From contig OU015523.1 in NCBI GenBank assembly GCA_907165065.1, positions 15,003,834 through 15,067,833 on the forward strand: a stretch of DNA of 64,000 nt, written 5' to 3'. This document shows positions 63,155 to 64,000 of the stretch, one piece after another; positions within the stretch are counted from its first letter, which is position 1; each line of letters starts with the position of its first letter. The notes beneath the pieces are model-generated. The model was not told where the DNA came from, did not search any database, and saw only the letters and a program-made list of their open reading frames with translations. The translations under genes and the position numbers were made by a program. This DNA is from Caprimulgus europaeus. Taxonomy: Eukaryota; Chordata; Aves; Caprimulgiformes; Caprimulgidae.

Positions 63155-63215
63155 GGAAACATTATCGCCTTAATTGCTTAATTCCAATTTGCATAATATG
63201 GCGCTCTGACAACTG
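63155..63215. promoter_or_regulatory. Candidate regulatory block with perfect octamer
   Basis: CGCCTTAATTGCTTAATTCC precedes ATTTGCAT (63187-63194), a perfect POU octamer followed by AATATGG. Two TTAATT homeodomain cores lie within 25 bases of it. This is a combination seen in neural enhancers. Function is inferred. Confidence 0.3.
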
Positions 63216-64000
63216 CAAAAACAGGGATGCAAAAGGAAGATTAAGAGCGACACATGCACACTGCCAGCCTTTCGCAGTCGGGAAAGCAAAGCTGGGGACC
63301 AGTGCTGGGACGAGGAGCCCTGCAGACTCACCCACTCCCTCCCAGAGAGCCTTTCCCACTCCTGCAGCCGCCAGACACCCACACACGCAGGTTTTTCGCT
63401 GCCCACTGGTGGGGTTTCCAAAAGTATTTCTCCACCCAGAAGATGTTTTTATCCAGGTCCAGAACCTTTCAGAGGACCAGGACCACTAAAAAACTGAGAA
63501 AGCAAACAGGCGTGGTATGCTGCATACCTTGGGCACAGAGACATGGCCTTTGCCTTGCATTACAACTGATCGAGGGAGACCCTGGCAAAACCTAAGCCTG
63601 GACAAACTTATTCCTCTTGGATCTCCTATTCTATAGATCAGCCCTGATATTTTAAAGATCTGCTTCATGTTTTTACTTTACGTGCCTATCTGAATCCATG
63701 AGTGAGTATTAGATGCTGGACTTCCTAGATACTCTCAAGAAAGTCTATTCTCCTGACACTTCTGTCTTGATGGGGAGCAGATGTAGGAAGTCTCATGGCA
63801 GAGCAGCTTATTTCAGAAGACCTCCAGAACCACAATGTTCCCACAGTTACAAGCACAGGACATCTCCTGTGAGCCAAACTCACTCCCACTTTTGAAATAA
63901 AAAAGTGCCTCACTTGCAGAAGGCAATGAAACCGTTTTCCTACTTCAAAAAGCCAACAGCCCCAAAGACTTCCAAACCCAACTATGGCAAACACGCAGCA

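Larger units (their letters stand above)
12710..64000 (-). other. LSAMP: LSAMP intron upstream of the Ig1 exon (partial)
   Basis: This is the preceding intron in transcript order. It ends with the acceptor at 12710-12730 (minus strand, pyrimidine-rich, CTGCAG). LSAMP is known for very long 5' introns in vertebrates, so the whole rest of the window being intron is expected. It holds about fourteen CR1 fragments, two solo LTRs and several simple repeats, listed separately. Stretches without a recognised repeat are 12710-18402, 21100-23522, 26000-31250, 36050-38597, 39258-41229, 41860-46210, 47660-49770, 50641-56705 and 57156-62044. In these I see only chance ORFs, AT-rich blocks and short low-complexity tracts. 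No second exon of any named gene was recognised. Confidence 0.8.

Noticed and set aside
63010-63489. 159-codon plus-strand ORF with a hydrophobic start
   Set aside because: The hydrophobic stretch is short, the rest is compositionally random, and it overlaps the octamer block; no family match.
1-64000. CRISPR arrays, tRNA or rRNA genes, bacterial or viral systems
   Set aside because: No regular spacer arrays, cloverleaf sequences or prokaryotic gene organisation were seen; the window is vertebrate intron.

Overview
This window reads as intronic DNA from a bird nuclear genome. The main clues are about fifteen CR1 LINE fragments, most of them 5'-truncated, several ending in the bird-typical ATTCTATGATTCTATG-like tail. 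There are also two solo LTRs of a family I know only from birds, short microsatellites, and no dense coding. The six-frame ORFs are mostly short chance frames. No prokaryotic features (operons, ribosome binding sites, CRISPR, IS elements) are present.

The only protein-coding segment I can name with confidence is one exon on the minus strand (12477-12709). It encodes the C-terminal two thirds of the first Ig domain of LSAMP (limbic system-associated membrane protein, an IgLON cell-adhesion protein). It has a good acceptor, a good donor and the expected frame. The gene runs right to left: positions below 12477 are the start of the following intron (intron 2 by IgLON numbering) and positions above 12709 are the preceding, very large intron. 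I did not find the next Ig-domain exon or the signal-peptide exon in the window.

Layout. 1-12476: downstream intron with one ancient CR1 at 8151. 12710-18402: upstream intron with no recognised repeat but several TAAT-rich blocks that look like conserved enhancers. 18403-26000: repeat-rich (CR1s plus an LTR at 24067). 26000-31250: mostly unique. 31251-36000: CR1 remnants, a 47-bp tandem duplication, an open frame with two hydrophobic segments and a lysine-rich tail (33266-33454), and a compact CpG-dense block (34213-34383). 38600-50640: CR1s and a second LTR (47013-47652) with a 4-bp target duplication. 50641-64000: mostly unique, with one CR1 at 56706 and a fossil repeat at 62045.

The most interesting possibility is the 33.2-34.5 kb interval. 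There a CpG-dense block, a plus-strand splice-donor-like site and a nearby minus-strand frame raise the prospect of an unannotated nested promoter or transcript inside the LSAMP intron. This is inference. The species cannot be fixed from the sequence alone.
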